Notes: a model not told the origin generated them from the sequence alone. A stretch of DNA of 64,000 bases from Streptomyces sp. NRRL WC-3605 (GCF_001509795.1 NZ_LLZN01000063.1:66199-130198); one strand, 5' to 3'. Numbered from the stretch's first letter, positions 19,375 to 29,310 are shown. Numbers and translations are program-made.

Positions 19375-20310
19375 TCAGCTGGGGAGGTAGCAGCGAATGG
19401 TGGTGCCGTCGGGGCCGGTGTGGACACGGACGAGGTCGGCGAGTTGGTGGACCAGCAGGAGTCCGCGGCCGCCGGGCTGCGTGGGATTCGGCGGGCGGCG
19501 GCCGGCCAGCGGATCGGTCAGCTGTCCGCCGTCGTGGACCTCGCAGACGATGCGGTCGCTCTCGGCCCAGACCCGCAGCGTCCCCGAGCCGGCGCCGTGG
19601 ACGACGCTGTTGGTGGTCAGCTCCGCCACCGCGAGTTCCAGGTCGCCCAGGCTCACGCCGGACACGCCCAGGGCCCGCGCCCGGGACACGGCGAAGTCGC
19701 GAGTCTCGGGCAGTGTCGGTGCGGCGAAAGTACAGGCCGCGGCATCGAGTGGCGCGAGCAGGGGCTCGTTGTAGCGAGCAATGATCTCTTCGGGGCTGTA
19801 GGCGGTGGATTGCCTCTCACCGTCGGCGCCGATGACGACCGGGTGGGTCGCCAGGGCGTCGCCGAGAGCCTGCTGCTCTAGTCGCCCGGCGTCGTAGGGA
19901 CAGAGGATGGTCACCGCGCGTCCGGTGAAAGCGGCATTGATCAGCGCCTCGTGCTGGACGCACGCCGGGTACTCGTCGGCGGAACGGCCCTGCCAGATCG
20001 GCTCGCCGATGATACGGACCCGGCGGGCGCCGGATTGGGCGTCGGCGAACTTGCGCAGCACGTTGGGGATGATGCGGCCCGGGTTGCGGCCGGCCTGGGT
20101 CATGTCGATGAAGCGGACCTGTGCCGCTCGCTCACCGAGCCCCTCGCGGATCAGCTCCAAACGATCCGGCGGAGCTGCGACGGCTGCGGGCTCACCGGCG
20201 TCCAGCCCTTCCCGCAGGAAGGGAACCGTTCCCGCGACGTACTGGTCGGTTCCCTCGTAGAAGAGCGCCGGGTGCACGAACGGCTCGTGCGAGGTGACTG
20301 TGGTCATCAC
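19375..20310 (-). CDS. MEDS-HATPase anti-sigma regulatory protein
   Basis: 311 residues. Residues 10-175 form a MEDS domain (HPALFYEGTDQYVAGTVPFL, then GEPAAVAAP, WQGRSADEYPACVQHEALIN), thought to sense small ligands. Residues 195-311 are an RsbW-like GHKL ATPase: AVAELTTNSVVHGAGSGTLR (N box), VHDGGQL (G1) and PGGRGLLLVHQLADL (G2). By family, it would phosphorylate a STAS antagonist and hold a sigma factor. GTG 20310 overlaps the upstream STAS stop (GTGATGA; ATG 20307 is the alternative). The neighbouring STAS protein and sigma factor are the natural partners. Confidence 0.9.
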   Translation of the reverse strand: MMTTVTSHEPFVHPALFYEGTDQYVAGTVPFLREGLDAGEPAAVAAPPDRLELIREGLGERAAQVRFIDMTQAGRNPGRIIPNVLRKFADAQSGARRVRIIGEPIWQGRSADEYPACVQHEALINAAFTGRAVTILCPYDAGRLEQQALGDALATHPVVIGADGERQSTAYSPEEIIARYNEPLLAPLDAAACTFAAPTLPETRDFAVSRARALGVSGVSLGDLELAVAELTTNSVVHGAGSGTLRVWAESDRIVCEVHDGGQLTDPLAGRRPPNPTQPGGRGLLLVHQLADLVRVHTGPDGTTIRCYLPS

Positions 20311-20696
20311 GCGGCCACCTCGATCACGGCAAGCCCGGGCCAGAAGAGTTCGAGGATGCGCGGCAGCTGCGCCGGAGGCCGGTGAAGTACGATGCGCTGT
20401 CCCTCGGGGAGACGCTGGGCGGTGACCGCAAGGTCCGTCACGCCGGCCACATCCACGAATCGCACCCGGGACAGATCGACGTGATGCACGTCTGTGTCAC
20501 GCTCGACCAGTTGCTGCAGCGCCTGCTGCCAGACTGTCCGTGTGTTCATGCTGATCTCCCCGATCGCCCACAGCCCCGAACTGTCGGGCAACGGATCGAT
20601 CTGCAGTACCGCCTCACGTGGCGGCGCGGCGGAGGGCCCGCCCATGCCGGGTGCGACATCCACGCTTTGCCCCCAGTTCCCCGGGCTCGGCCGCAC
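20307..20696 (-). CDS. STAS-domain anti-anti-sigma protein
   Basis: 129 residues, with a 30-residue Pro/Gly-rich lead (the true start may be further in). The STAS core reads WQQALQQLVERDTDVHHVDL, then SRVRFVDVAGVTDLAVTAQR: the usual phosphorylatable Ser/Thr of the D(S/T)SG motif is replaced by DVAGVT, so the acceptor may be Thr in the next turn or may be absent. It is first in the operon with the MEDS/HATPase and sigma genes, implying release of the sigma factor when unphosphorylated. The missing canonical serine is worth noting. Confidence 0.8.
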   Translation of the reverse strand: MRPSPGNWGQSVDVAPGMGGPSAAPPREAVLQIDPLPDSSGLWAIGEISMNTRTVWQQALQQLVERDTDVHHVDLSRVRFVDVAGVTDLAVTAQRLPEGQRIVLHRPPAQLPRILELFWPGLAVIEVAA

Positions 20697-20890
20697 GGCG
20701 GCTCGTATCGATCGCCTTCACGATACCCGGTCAGGCACGGCGGACGCCCAGTCCGGCCACGCGAGAGATCCGGGCCGGGCCTGACCTGCGCGGGTCCGAT
20801 GACGTGAGCTGGTGGGGCTCGTGCGACCGAGTACGTGTGTCCTCCTGTAGCGGCGCCCCTGCCAACTCAGGCTTGGCCGGTAGGGCGAGC

Positions 20891-21295
20891 TCAGGGAGCG
20901 AGGCTGAGTTCCACCCAGACCGTTTTGCCGGGGTGGCACGGGGTGACGCCCCAGCGGTGCGCGAGCCGCTCGAGGAGTTGCATGCCGAAGCCGCCAGGCT
21001 CGGTGTTCTTGGTGGCACGCATGCGCGGCCAGCTGTCACTGTCATCGCTGACCGCGATGCGCAGCAGCCGGCCGTTCCAGGTGAGCCGGATCAGGGGTGG
21101 GCCGACGCCGTGGCGGATGGCGTTGGTGATCAGTTCCGAGACGAGCAGCTCGGCGGTCTGGATCATCCGGTGCTGGTGCAGCGGACCGCCGAAACCTTTC
21201 ACGCAGTCGCGGACCCAGTGCCGGGCGGCCGCGATGCTCGCCGTAACAGCGGGGAAGCGCGACTCGCAGGATGGGATGGTCGGTTCGCCGTTCAC
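20891..21295 (-). CDS. RsbW-like HATPase anti-sigma protein
   Basis: 134 residues, a stand-alone GHKL ATPase of the Streptomyces regulatory type: AELLVSELITNAIRHGVGPP (N box with E and N), LRIAVSDDSDSWPR (G1), PGGFGMQLLERLAHRWG (G2) and KTVWVEL. No transmembrane segment. These proteins act as anti-sigma kinases or as partners of SpoIIE phosphatases. It lies between the STAS/sigma operon and the metOD1/PP2C operon, so it belongs to this signalling cluster. Target unknown. Confidence 0.88.
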   Translation of the reverse strand: MNGEPTIPSCESRFPAVTASIAAARHWVRDCVKGFGGPLHQHRMIQTAELLVSELITNAIRHGVGPPLIRLTWNGRLLRIAVSDDSDSWPRMRATKNTEPGGFGMQLLERLAHRWGVTPCHPGKTVWVELSLAP

Positions 21296-21562
21296 GAGGT
21301 TCCTCCAGCAAGGGTGGCGGCCCTGCTCTGCCGGCGGCTGGCGCCGCGTACAGCCGGTCGCAGTCGTCTGTCGGGTTACCCCTGCCTGCGTGGTGAACCA
21401 TCTGTGTCCGTCGGGTGACGGACTGATCCTGTGAAGGGTTGATCACCGCTGTCGACGGGGCTGGTGGTGGCGGACTGGAGTGCGCTGGCAGAATCTTCCC
21501 GCACACGACACGAGGCCACGCCGGTCGCGCGGCCACCGTGGCCCGAGGACGAGGGAGCCGGC

Positions 21563-22093
21563 ATGGAACAGATTGCGGATGTGGAGATTCCGCTGGACCG
21601 TGATGTGTTCCTGCGCACTCTGGTGCGTGAGCTGGCGACGTCGCTGGAGTCGGTGATCGGTCTGGAGGAGGCGTCGGGCTACGTCAGCCTGGTGGGGCAG
21701 GCCGTCGGCACGCAGATCGACGAGATGTACCTCAAGGCACTGGGAACCGACCGTCTCACGGGTGAGCAGGTCGCCGAGGCGCTGGTGGACCTCAAGCGCC
21801 GTATCAGGGGTGATTTCCACGTCATCGAGCACGACGAGACGAAGATCGTGCTGGGCAACCGGGTGTGCCCGTTCGCGGAGAAGGTGGTGGGCCGGGAGTC
21901 GATGTGCATGATGACGTCCAACGTCTTCGGCACTGTCGCCGCCCGCAATCTGGGCTACGCGCGGGTGGTGTTGGAGGAGACCATCGCGCGCGGCGACGCG
22001 GGCTGCCGGGTGGTGGTGCACCTGGTGCCCGACGTGGACATCGAGACGGTGAGTGGCCGTGAGTACTTCGGCGACCGGGCTGTGGCTCCATGA
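21563..22093 (+). CDS. methanogen output domain 1 (metOD1) protein
   Basis: 176 residues from ATG 21563. It matches the metOD1 family: [20 protein letters not shown], then [33 protein letters not shown] and [14 protein letters not shown]. Two cysteines (CPF and SMCMM) are family-conserved and might bind a metal or cofactor. The gene ends in an ATGA overlap with a PP2C phosphatase gene, a recurrent pairing in Streptomyces, so it is probably a sensor or regulator of the phosphatase (inference). Confidence 0.8.
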   Translation: MEQIADVEIPLDRDVFLRTLVRELATSLESVIGLEEASGYVSLVGQAVGTQIDEMYLKALGTDRLTGEQVAEALVDLKRRIRGDFHVIEHDETKIVLGNRVCPFAEKVVGRESMCMMTSNVFGTVAARNLGYARVVLEETIARGDAGCRVVVHLVPDVDIETVSGREYFGDRAVAP

Positions 22094-23670
22094 CCCTTGG
22101 CCTCTTCCGGGCCATCACGAGACCGCTGCCCCATCCGGTGCTGTTGTGCGGGGCCGACGGCCGCGTGCTGGCCGCCAACCCGGCGGCCGTCCGCTGTGAC
22201 GACCGGCTGCGCCCGGGCACCAGCGTGTTCGATCTACGGCCGGACGACACCCCGCAGCTGCGTCAGCAGTTGGCTGTATGGCTGCGCAGCGGCAGTCCCG
22301 TGCCCGGCGCGCTGGTCCTCAAGGACGCCGACGGCCGCACGCGGCGTTTCCGCTGTCACGGGGCGCGGGCCACGTGGTGGGACGGCCCACAGCCGGCTCT
22401 GCAGCTGCATCTCGTCGAGGCCGGGGCGTCGGACCGGTTCGTCGTGCTCAGCCAGCAGGTGGAGGCACTGAACCAGGAGGTGGCCTTCCGTCGGGCCACC
22501 GAAGTGGACCGAGCGCGGCTGCTGGCCGCCGAACAGGCCGCCCGTGCCCGGTTGCAGCACCTGTACGACCTGACCGCCGCCCTGGCCGGAGCGATCACTC
22601 TCGCGGAGGTCTCCCGCGCTGTCAGCGAGGTGGCACCGGCAGCCCTGGGGGCCACCGCGGCGGAGCTCTATCTGCACTCGTCACGGCTGGTACCGCCCCT
22701 ACAGCCGGAGGACAACGGCCTTCCGGTCGGCGCGGGCGGCTGGACCGACCTGGACCGGCCCTCTTCCTCGGACGGCCCGCTCACTCGTGACGCCGCGGAC
22801 GCGGTTCCCCTGGCCCTGTCCCTGGAGGCGGACGGCGTCCACCTGGGCATGCTGATCGTCTACGGCTCGCTCAGCGCCACCGCTCCCGAGCATGTGACAG
22901 CGGTCACCCAGCAGATCGCCCAGGCTCTGCGCCGGGCCGGGCTGCACGAGCACGAGCACCGGGTCGCCGAACGCCTGCAGCTCAGTCTGCTGCCCCAGCT
23001 GCCACAGCTGCCCGGTCTGGAGTCTGCCACCTGCTACGCCCCGGGCAGTGACCTGCTGTCGGTCGGCGGCGACTGGTACGACGTCTACGACGTGGACTCC
23101 GATCACATCGGCCTGAGCATCGGCGACGTCGCCGGTCACGGACTGCGCGAAGCCACCGTCATGGCACAGATCACCGCCGCCCTGCGCAACATCGTGCCGC
23201 GCTGCGGCACCGACCCCGCCGCCGTCCTGGACGAGCTCAACACCTTCCTGGGCCGCTACCATCCGAACCGCATGGCCACCGCCTGCTACCTGGTCTTCGA
23301 TCGCCGGACATGCACCCTGACCTACGCCAGGGCAGGCCATCCGCCGCCGCTGCTCATCCACTCCGACGGCACCAGCGCCTACCTCGACCGCGCCACCTCC
23401 CCGCCTCTCGGCCCCATCCGGAACGTCCGCTACCGGCAGGCCGACACCACCGTGACCGAGACCGACACCCTGCTGCTGTACACCGACGGCCTGATCGAGC
23501 GCCGTCGCGAGGACCTCGCCATAGGAATGGAACGGCTGACCGAGTTCGCCCACACCACCAGCGGCCTGAGCATCACCGAGCTGTGCGACCGGTTCCTGCA
23601 CCACCAGCCCGAAGCGGCGTTTCCCGACGACCGCGCCCTGCTCGCCGCCCGCTTCCCCTCACCCTCCTGA
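22090..23670 (+). CDS. PAS/GAF-SpoIIE (PP2C) phosphatase
   Basis: 526 residues. Residues 5-115 are PAS-like ([20 protein letters not shown]), 115-155 a coiled linker, 155-285 GAF-like and 295-526 a SpoIIE-type PP2C domain: [32 protein letters not shown] (metal site), [40 protein letters not shown] and [12 protein letters not shown]. All usual metal aspartates are present, so the enzyme should be active against phospho-STAS proteins. Translation is coupled to the metOD1 gene. Confidence 0.92.
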   Translation: MTLGLFRAITRPLPHPVLLCGADGRVLAANPAAVRCDDRLRPGTSVFDLRPDDTPQLRQQLAVWLRSGSPVPGALVLKDADGRTRRFRCHGARATWWDGPQPALQLHLVEAGASDRFVVLSQQVEALNQEVAFRRATEVDRARLLAAEQAARARLQHLYDLTAALAGAITLAEVSRAVSEVAPAALGATAAELYLHSSRLVPPLQPEDNGLPVGAGGWTDLDRPSSSDGPLTRDAADAVPLALSLEADGVHLGMLIVYGSLSATAPEHVTAVTQQIAQALRRAGLHEHEHRVAERLQLSLLPQLPQLPGLESATCYAPGSDLLSVGGDWYDVYDVDSDHIGLSIGDVAGHGLREATVMAQITAALRNIVPRCGTDPAAVLDELNTFLGRYHPNRMATACYLVFDRRTCTLTYARAGHPPPLLIHSDGTSAYLDRATSPPLGPIRNVRYRQADTTVTETDTLLLYTDGLIERRREDLAIGMERLTEFAHTTSGLSITELCDRFLHHQPEAAFPDDRALLAARFPSPS

Positions 23671-24108
23671 GCGCGTCTCCGCTCAGCGAGAGCAGGGCCT
23701 GGGTGTATTGATCACGAGCGTTGTTAACGCGGGCCGGTCTTGATCGTGGCGGCCGGTGGACCTCGCCCCTGTCCTGTCGCGGGCGGAGGCCGTCCCGACG
23801 GGGAGCGGGCCGGCTGCCCCGACGCGGGACAGAGCAGTCGCAGACGAGTAAGTCGGGGCCAGTTATGACCAGGCAGCCCGCGTGCCACCCACCTGATGGT
23901 CCGTCGGAAGCAGCGTCAAACGAGCGTCGGGACGGTTTCCCCTCCACCTCCATGGACCGAGGAAAACGCGTCCATCACCTCGCGAGACCTCCCACGAAGC
24001 CACAGGTCAAACCCACCCCCCGGCACCAGGACACGTTCCACATCGTGCATTTCGAGGAACACGTCGAGCGCACCCGAACGCGCTTGAGCAACCTGTGAAA
24101 TCTGCCGG
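23671..24108. other. 438-bp interval without a supported gene
   Basis: A 125-codon plus-strand frame (23721-24098) spans most of it but has no ribosome site or recognisable pattern and is rich in Arg, Pro, Ser and Thr, so I do not call it. No strong hairpin was seen downstream of the phosphatase gene. Confidence 0.5.
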
Positions 24109-25437
24109 TCAGAGCCCCTTTGTAGCAGGCTCGAGAATTGCCACGCACTCCACGTGCGACGTCATCGGGAACAGGTCGAACGCCCGCAGCGTCCGCACCC
24201 GGTACCCCCCGTCCCGGAAGTACGCCAGGTCCCGGGCCAGGGCGGCCGGGTCGCAGGCCACATAGGCGATGCGGCGGGCGCCCAGGGACGCCAGGTGCTC
24301 GACGGTCTTGCGGCCGGCGCCCGCGCGGGGCGGGTCCAGGACGATGAGGTCGACCTCGGTGATGCCGGTGCGCGGCAGGACCGCCTCGACCTTTCCCTGC
24401 TCGATGCGGACCCGGTCGAAGTCGGCCAGGTTGTGCCGGGCGTCCTCCACGGCGCGCTTGCCGGACTCGATGCCGAGGACCGCGCCCTTGTCGCCGAGGC
24501 GGTCGGCGAGGGCGCCCGCGAAGAGGCCCACACCGCAGTACAGGTCGAGGGCCATCTCGCCCTTGCGGGGCAACAGGCCCTGCATGACGGCCGTCACCAG
24601 GGTGTCCGCGGCCTTCGGGTGGACCTGCCAGAAGCCGCCGCTGCCGACGCGGTGGGTCCGGCCGTCGGCGCGCTCGCGGACGAAGGGGCGGCCGTGCACC
24701 CGGTGCGTGCCGCCGTCCTTATCGCCGACGCGCATCACCGAGACCGGGCGGTCGAGCTCGACGATCGGGAGGCGCGCTCCCGGCCGGGGCGTCAGGATGA
24801 CCTGCCGGTCCTGGGAGCCGGTCGCCGCGATGGCCTCCACCGACGCCATGCCGGACCAGTCCCGCTTCTCGATGCCCAGCTCGCTGACGCCCTCGGCGGC
24901 GATCATGCAGTGGTCGATCCGCTCCACCTCGTGCGAGCGGTGCCGGCGCAGTCCGGCGTGTCCCTCGGCGTCGACGGCGTACTGCACGCGGGTGCGCCAC
25001 TGGGGCACCTGTCCGGCGGGCAGCTTGTCGCCCTCGGCCGGCATCACCGTGCCGTCCCAGCCGACGTCCTCCGGGGACAGCCCGGCGAGCCGCTGGAGCT
25101 GCTCGGCGACGACCTCGCCCTTGAGCCGGCGCTGGGCGCCGGGCTTGGCGTGCTGCCAGTCGCAGCCGCCGCAGCGGCCGGGGCCGGCGAACGGGCAGGG
25201 CGCCTCGACGCGGTCCTTGGACGCGGTGAGGATCTCCACGGCGTCCGCGCGCAGGAAGCGGTCGCCCTCCTCGCCCTCGGTCACCCGGGCCACGACGCGC
25301 TCGCCGGGCAGGGTGTGCCGGACGAACAGGACCTGGCCGGCGTCGGTGCGGGCGATGCAGTGCCCGCCGTGGGCGACGGGGCCGATCTCGACCTCGTACT
25401 CCTCCCCCACCAGCGACTTCTTCTCTTCTGCCTGCAT
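24109..25437 (-). CDS. TRAM-domain class I SAM-dependent RNA m5U methyltransferase (TrmA/RlmD type)
   Basis: 442 residues from ATG 25437; an upstream in-frame start adds 22 non-homologous residues. Domains: TRAM (EEYEVEIGPVAHGGHCIART, then FVRHTLPGERV), a 4Fe-4S motif (CPFAGPGRCGGCDWQH), a Rossmann methyltransferase with LDLYCGVGLFAGALAD (SAM loop), VLDPPRAGAG (motif IV) and VACDPAALARDL with the nucleophilic cysteine. It methylates uridine C5 in rRNA or tRNA; the exact site is not readable. It lies tail-upstream of the KimA-like permease gene, on the same strand with a 148-bp gap. Confidence 0.92.
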   Translation of the reverse strand: MQAEEKKSLVGEEYEVEIGPVAHGGHCIARTDAGQVLFVRHTLPGERVVARVTEGEEGDRFLRADAVEILTASKDRVEAPCPFAGPGRCGGCDWQHAKPGAQRRLKGEVVAEQLQRLAGLSPEDVGWDGTVMPAEGDKLPAGQVPQWRTRVQYAVDAEGHAGLRRHRSHEVERIDHCMIAAEGVSELGIEKRDWSGMASVEAIAATGSQDRQVILTPRPGARLPIVELDRPVSVMRVGDKDGGTHRVHGRPFVRERADGRTHRVGSGGFWQVHPKAADTLVTAVMQGLLPRKGEMALDLYCGVGLFAGALADRLGDKGAVLGIESGKRAVEDARHNLADFDRVRIEQGKVEAVLPRTGITEVDLIVLDPPRAGAGRKTVEHLASLGARRIAYVACDPAALARDLAYFRDGGYRVRTLRAFDLFPMTSHVECVAILEPATKGL

Positions 25438-25585
25438 GGTGGGGTGACTCCAGATCGAGTGGGGGTTACGGCCCGGGCGCGCGGCTCCCGGTGGGCCTGA
25501 CAACAGCCCACCAGTCTACGTGCGTCCGCGGGCTGCTCGTCCCGGCCCGGTCAGGTCCGGGTCCCGGGCTGCTCGTCCCGGCCCG

Positions 25586-27634
25586 TCACTTCCGGGTCTC
25601 GGGCTCCTTCGGCCGCTCGTGTGCAGGTCCGCGCCGCACCGACCCGGGGGCGTTCCACTCGCCGCGCCTGCGGGCGCGCAGCTTGGCCGCCTCGGAGGAC
25701 TGGAGCTGGTAGGGCACCGACGTGACCATGATGCCGGGGGTGAACAGCAGCCGCCCCTTCAGACGCAGTGCGCTCTGGTTGTGCAGCAGGTGCTCGTACC
25801 AGTGGCCGACGACGTACTCGGGGATGATCACGGACACGGCGTCGCGCGGGGACTCCTTGCGCAGCCCCTTCACGTACTCGATGATCGGCCGCGTGATCTC
25901 GCGGTAGGGCGAGTCGAGGACCTTGAGCGGTACGTCGATGCCGCGCCGCTCCCACTCCTCGCGCAGCGACTTGGTCTCGGCCGGGTCGACGTTGACGCTG
26001 AGCGCCTCCAGGGTGTCCGAGCGCAGCAGCTTGGCGTAGGCCAGGGCGCGCAGCGCGGGACGGTGGATCTTGGAGACCAGGACGACCGAGTGCACCCGGG
26101 ACGGCCGAGCGCTGTCGTCGCTGGGCTCGTCGGGGGCGGCGAGCTCGGCGGAGACGCGGTCGTAGTGGCGGCGGATCGCGGTCATCGTGCCGAAGAAGAT
26201 GACCATGCCGAGCAGGGCCACCCAGGCCCCGTGGGTGAACTTGGTGACGAGGACGACGATGAGGACCAGGCCGGTGAAGAAGGCGCCGAAGGTGTTGATC
26301 GCGCGGGAGCGGACCATGTGGCGCCTCTTGGCCTGGTCCTTCTCCGTGGCGAGCAGCCGGTTCCAGTGCCGGACCATGCCGATCTGGCTGAGCGTGAACG
26401 ACACGAACACGCCGACGATGTACAGCTGGATCAGCCGGGTGGAGTCGGCTCCGTAGACCCAGACGAGGAGGGCGGCGGCGCCGGCGAGGAGCACGATGCC
26501 GTTGGAGAAGGCGAGCCGGTCGCCGCGGGTGTGCAGCTGGCGCGGCAGGTAGCGGTCCTGGGCGAGGATCGAGCCGAGCACCGGGAAGCCGTTGTAGGCG
26601 GTGTTGGCGGCCAGGAACAGCACGAGGGCGGTGGCCGCGGCGAGCACCAGGAAGAAGAAGGTGCCCTTGCCGAAGACGGCCTCGGCGACCTGGGTGATGA
26701 CCGGGTTCTGCACGTAGCCGGAGCCGACCGCGGCCCCGTCCTTGATCAGGTCGACGGCCGGGTTCTCGGCCATGCGGACCTTGGTGACCATGGCGAGCGC
26801 GATGATGCCGCAGAACATGGTGACGGCGAGCAGGCCCATCATGGCGAGCGTGGTCGCGGCGTTCTTCGACTTCGGCTTGCGGAAGGCCGGGACGCCGTTG
26901 GAGATCGCCTCGACGCCGGTGAGCGCGGCGCAGCCGGAGGAGAAGGCGCGCAGCAGCAGGAAGACGAGCGCGAAGCCCGCGAGTCCCTGGTGCTCGGGTT
27001 TGATCTCGAACGTCGAGGTGGGTGCCCGCATGGTGTCGCCGAGGACGATCCCGCGGAAGGCGCCCCACGCGATCATGATGAAGACGCCGGCGACGAACAC
27101 GTACGTCGGGATGGCGAAGAGCCCGCCGGACTCCTTGACGCCGCGCAGGTTCATCACGGTCAGCAGCAGGATCACGGCGACCGCGCACTCGACCTTGTGC
27201 TCGACGACGAACGGGATCGCCGAGCCGAGGTTCTCGATGCCGGAGGAGATGGACACGGCCACGGTCAGGACGTAGTCGACGAGCAGGGCGCTCGCGACCG
27301 TGAGCCCGGCCTTGGAGCCGAGGTTGGTGGTGGCCACCTCGTAGTCGCCGCCGCCGCTCGGGTAGGCGTGGACGTTCTGCCGGTAGGAGGCGACCACCGT
27401 GAACATCAGCACGACGACCGCGACGGCGATCCAGGGACTGAAGTGGTAGGCCGACACCCCCGCGATGGAGAGGACGAGCAGCACCTCGCCCGGCGCGTAC
27501 GCAACCGAGGACAGCGGGTCGGAAGCGAACACGGGCAGGGCGATGCGCTTCGGCAGGAGCGTTTCCGCCAGCCGGTCGCTGCGCAGGGCGCGCCCGATGA
27601 GGATCCGCTTGGGCACGTCGGTCAGTTTGGACAC
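25586..27634 (-). CDS. APC-family permease, KimA-like, with C-terminal cytoplasmic domain
   Basis: About 682 residues from GTG 27634 (KLTDVPKRILIGRALRSDR follows at once); ATG 27655 is an alternative. Twelve hydrophobic helices follow FASDPLSSVAYAPGEVLLVL; PSGGGDYEVATTNLGSKAGL marks the early substrate region. From about residue 510 a soluble USP-like domain follows (SVVLVSKIHRPALRALAYAK, then IIPEYVVGHWYEHLLHNQSA). Architecture and motifs fit the potassium-importing KimA/YdaO group, and the divergent neighbours encode two TrkA-type regulators of K+ transport. Potassium as substrate is therefore a reasoned inference. Confidence 0.85.
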   Translation of the reverse strand: MSKLTDVPKRILIGRALRSDRLAETLLPKRIALPVFASDPLSSVAYAPGEVLLVLSIAGVSAYHFSPWIAVAVVVLMFTVVASYRQNVHAYPSGGGDYEVATTNLGSKAGLTVASALLVDYVLTVAVSISSGIENLGSAIPFVVEHKVECAVAVILLLTVMNLRGVKESGGLFAIPTYVFVAGVFIMIAWGAFRGIVLGDTMRAPTSTFEIKPEHQGLAGFALVFLLLRAFSSGCAALTGVEAISNGVPAFRKPKSKNAATTLAMMGLLAVTMFCGIIALAMVTKVRMAENPAVDLIKDGAAVGSGYVQNPVITQVAEAVFGKGTFFFLVLAAATALVLFLAANTAYNGFPVLGSILAQDRYLPRQLHTRGDRLAFSNGIVLLAGAAALLVWVYGADSTRLIQLYIVGVFVSFTLSQIGMVRHWNRLLATEKDQAKRRHMVRSRAINTFGAFFTGLVLIVVLVTKFTHGAWVALLGMVIFFGTMTAIRRHYDRVSAELAAPDEPSDDSARPSRVHSVVLVSKIHRPALRALAYAKLLRSDTLEALSVNVDPAETKSLREEWERRGIDVPLKVLDSPYREITRPIIEYVKGLRKESPRDAVSVIIPEYVVGHWYEHLLHNQSALRLKGRLLFTPGIMVTSVPYQLQSSEAAKLRARRRGEWNAPGSVRRGPAHERPKEPETRK

Positions 27635-27961
27635 AACAGAGAATCGTATGCCCATGGCCGGGGGCGGAGCACATCCGGGGGATCGCCGTGCGCGGCGCAC
27701 CGCCGTCACCTGCGTCCGCGCCGTGGTCCGGGGGGCGGAATCCGGACGTTACCTTGGAGCGTGGGTGCGGGCGGGACCCCGGCACGGGGGCCGCTGAGCC
27801 CACGATGCGAACCGCGGGGGATCATCGGCGGGAAAGCCCGGCATGATGTTGCCCAGCGGTCTGCGACCGGACCGCGCCTGTTGCCCGGCGATTCGAGAGA
27901 AGAGATATGAGCGCCACGTTCACGCAAGTCGGACGCCTATCGAGGAGTGCGGGGTAGGACC

Positions 27962-28633
27962 GTGCACATCGTCATCATGGGGTGCGGCAGGGTGGGCTCC
28001 GCTCTGGCCCAGACCCTGGAGCAGCAAGGGCACACGGTCGCAGTGATCGACCAGGACCCCACCGCGTTCCGCCGGCTGGGCCCTGGCTTCGGAGGGCGCC
28101 GGGTCACCGGCGTCGGCTTCGACCAGGACACGCTGCGCGAGGCGGGCATCGAGGAGGCGGGCGCCTTCGCGGCCGTCTCCAGCGGGGACAACTCCAACAT
28201 CATCGCAGCGCGCGTGGCCCGCGAGATGTTCGGCGTGGAGAACGTCGCGGCCCGGATCTACGATCCGCGGCGCGCCGAGGTCTACCAGCGCCTCGGCATC
28301 CCGACCGTGGCGACGGTCCGCTGGACCGCCGACCAGATGCTGCGGCGGCTGCTGCCCTCGGGGGCCGAGCCGCTGTGGCGCGACCCCACCGGCGGCGTGC
28401 AGCTCGCCGAGGTGCACACCTCCCCGGAGTGGGTGGGCCACAAGATCAGCCGGCTCCAGGAGGAGACGGGCGTGCGGGTGGCGTTCCTGACCCGCCTCGG
28501 TGAGGCGATCCTGCCCACCTCGCAGACGGTGCTGCAGGACGGCGACCTGGTGCACGTGATGATGCGCGCCGACGAGGTCGACAAGGTCGAGGCGGCGTTC
28601 GCCAAGGGTCCCGATGAGGAGGGCGGTCACTGA
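27962..28633 (+). CDS. TrkA-type K+ transport regulator (RCK N + RCK C), first copy
   Basis: 223 residues from GTG 27962. Rossmann RCK-N with IVIMGCGRVGSALAQTLEQQ, VIDQD at strand 2, and AAVSSGDNSNIIAARVAREM; an RCK-C domain from about 140 (VQLAEVHTSPEWVGHKISRL ... DLVHVMM). It binds nucleotides (NAD(H)/ATP, and c-di-AMP in some relatives) and gates potassium transporters from the cytoplasm. The stop overlaps the ATG of a second TrkA-like gene (TGATG), and the pair diverges from the KimA-like permease. Confidence 0.9.
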   Translation: MHIVIMGCGRVGSALAQTLEQQGHTVAVIDQDPTAFRRLGPGFGGRRVTGVGFDQDTLREAGIEEAGAFAAVSSGDNSNIIAARVAREMFGVENVAARIYDPRRAEVYQRLGIPTVATVRWTADQMLRRLLPSGAEPLWRDPTGGVQLAEVHTSPEWVGHKISRLQEETGVRVAFLTRLGEAILPTSQTVLQDGDLVHVMMRADEVDKVEAAFAKGPDEEGGH

Positions 28634-29310
28634 TGAGGGTCGCCATTGCCGGTGCCGGTGCGGTGGGCCGTTCCATCGCGGGCGAACTGCTGGAGAACGG
28701 GCACGAGGTCCTTCTGATCGACAAGGCGCCGACCGCCATCTCGGTGGAGCGCGTCCCGCAGGCGGAGTGGCTGCTGGCCGACGCCTGCGAGATCACGTCG
28801 CTGGACGAGGCGGCGCTGCAGCGCTGCAACGTGGTGATCGCCGCGACGGGCGACGACAAGGTCAACCTGGTCGTCTCCCTGCTGGCGAAGACGGAGTACG
28901 GCGTCCCGCGGGTCGTCGCCCGGGTGAACAACCCGAAGAACGAGTGGCTGTTCAACGAGGCCTGGGGCGTGGACGTGGCGGTCTCCACCCCGCGTCTGAT
29001 GTCGGCCCTGGTCGAGGAGGCGGTGAGCGTCGGCGACCTGGTGCGTCTGCTGCGCTTCAGCCACGGCGACGCCAACCTCGTGGAGCTGACCCTGCCGGAG
29101 GAGTCGGCCCTGGCCGGCACACAGGTCGGGGACGTGGAGTGGCCCCAGGACACGTCCCTGGTCACGATCATCCGCGGCACCCGGGTGCTGACCCCGTCCC
29201 GGGAGGACTCCCTGGAGGCGGGCGACGAGCTCCTCTTCGTGGCCGCGCAGGCCCGTGAGGAGCAGCTGGAGGACCTGCTGTCGGTCCGCCGTGAGGACGC
29301 GGCCGGCTGA
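28633..29310 (+). CDS. TrkA-type K+ transport regulator, second copy
   Basis: 225 residues. RCK-N with VAIAGAGAVGRSIAGELLEN, LLIDKAP at strand 2, and VVIAATGDDKVNLVVSLLAK; RCK-C from about 140 (ANLVELTLPEESALAGTQVG ... ELLFVAAQ). It resembles the second member of the tandem actinobacterial CeoB/CeoC-type pair. The two proteins probably assemble as an eight-domain ring on the permease. A 14-bp perfect hairpin 24 bp after the stop ends the transcript. Confidence 0.9.
   Translation: MRVAIAGAGAVGRSIAGELLENGHEVLLIDKAPTAISVERVPQAEWLLADACEITSLDEAALQRCNVVIAATGDDKVNLVVSLLAKTEYGVPRVVARVNNPKNEWLFNEAWGVDVAVSTPRLMSALVEEAVSVGDLVRLLRFSHGDANLVELTLPEESALAGTQVGDVEWPQDTSLVTIIRGTRVLTPSREDSLEAGDELLFVAAQAREEQLEDLLSVRREDAAG

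Noticed and set aside
23721..24098. 125-codon plus-strand open frame
   Set aside because: No ribosome site, low-complexity composition and no domain pattern; high-GC DNA gives many such frames.
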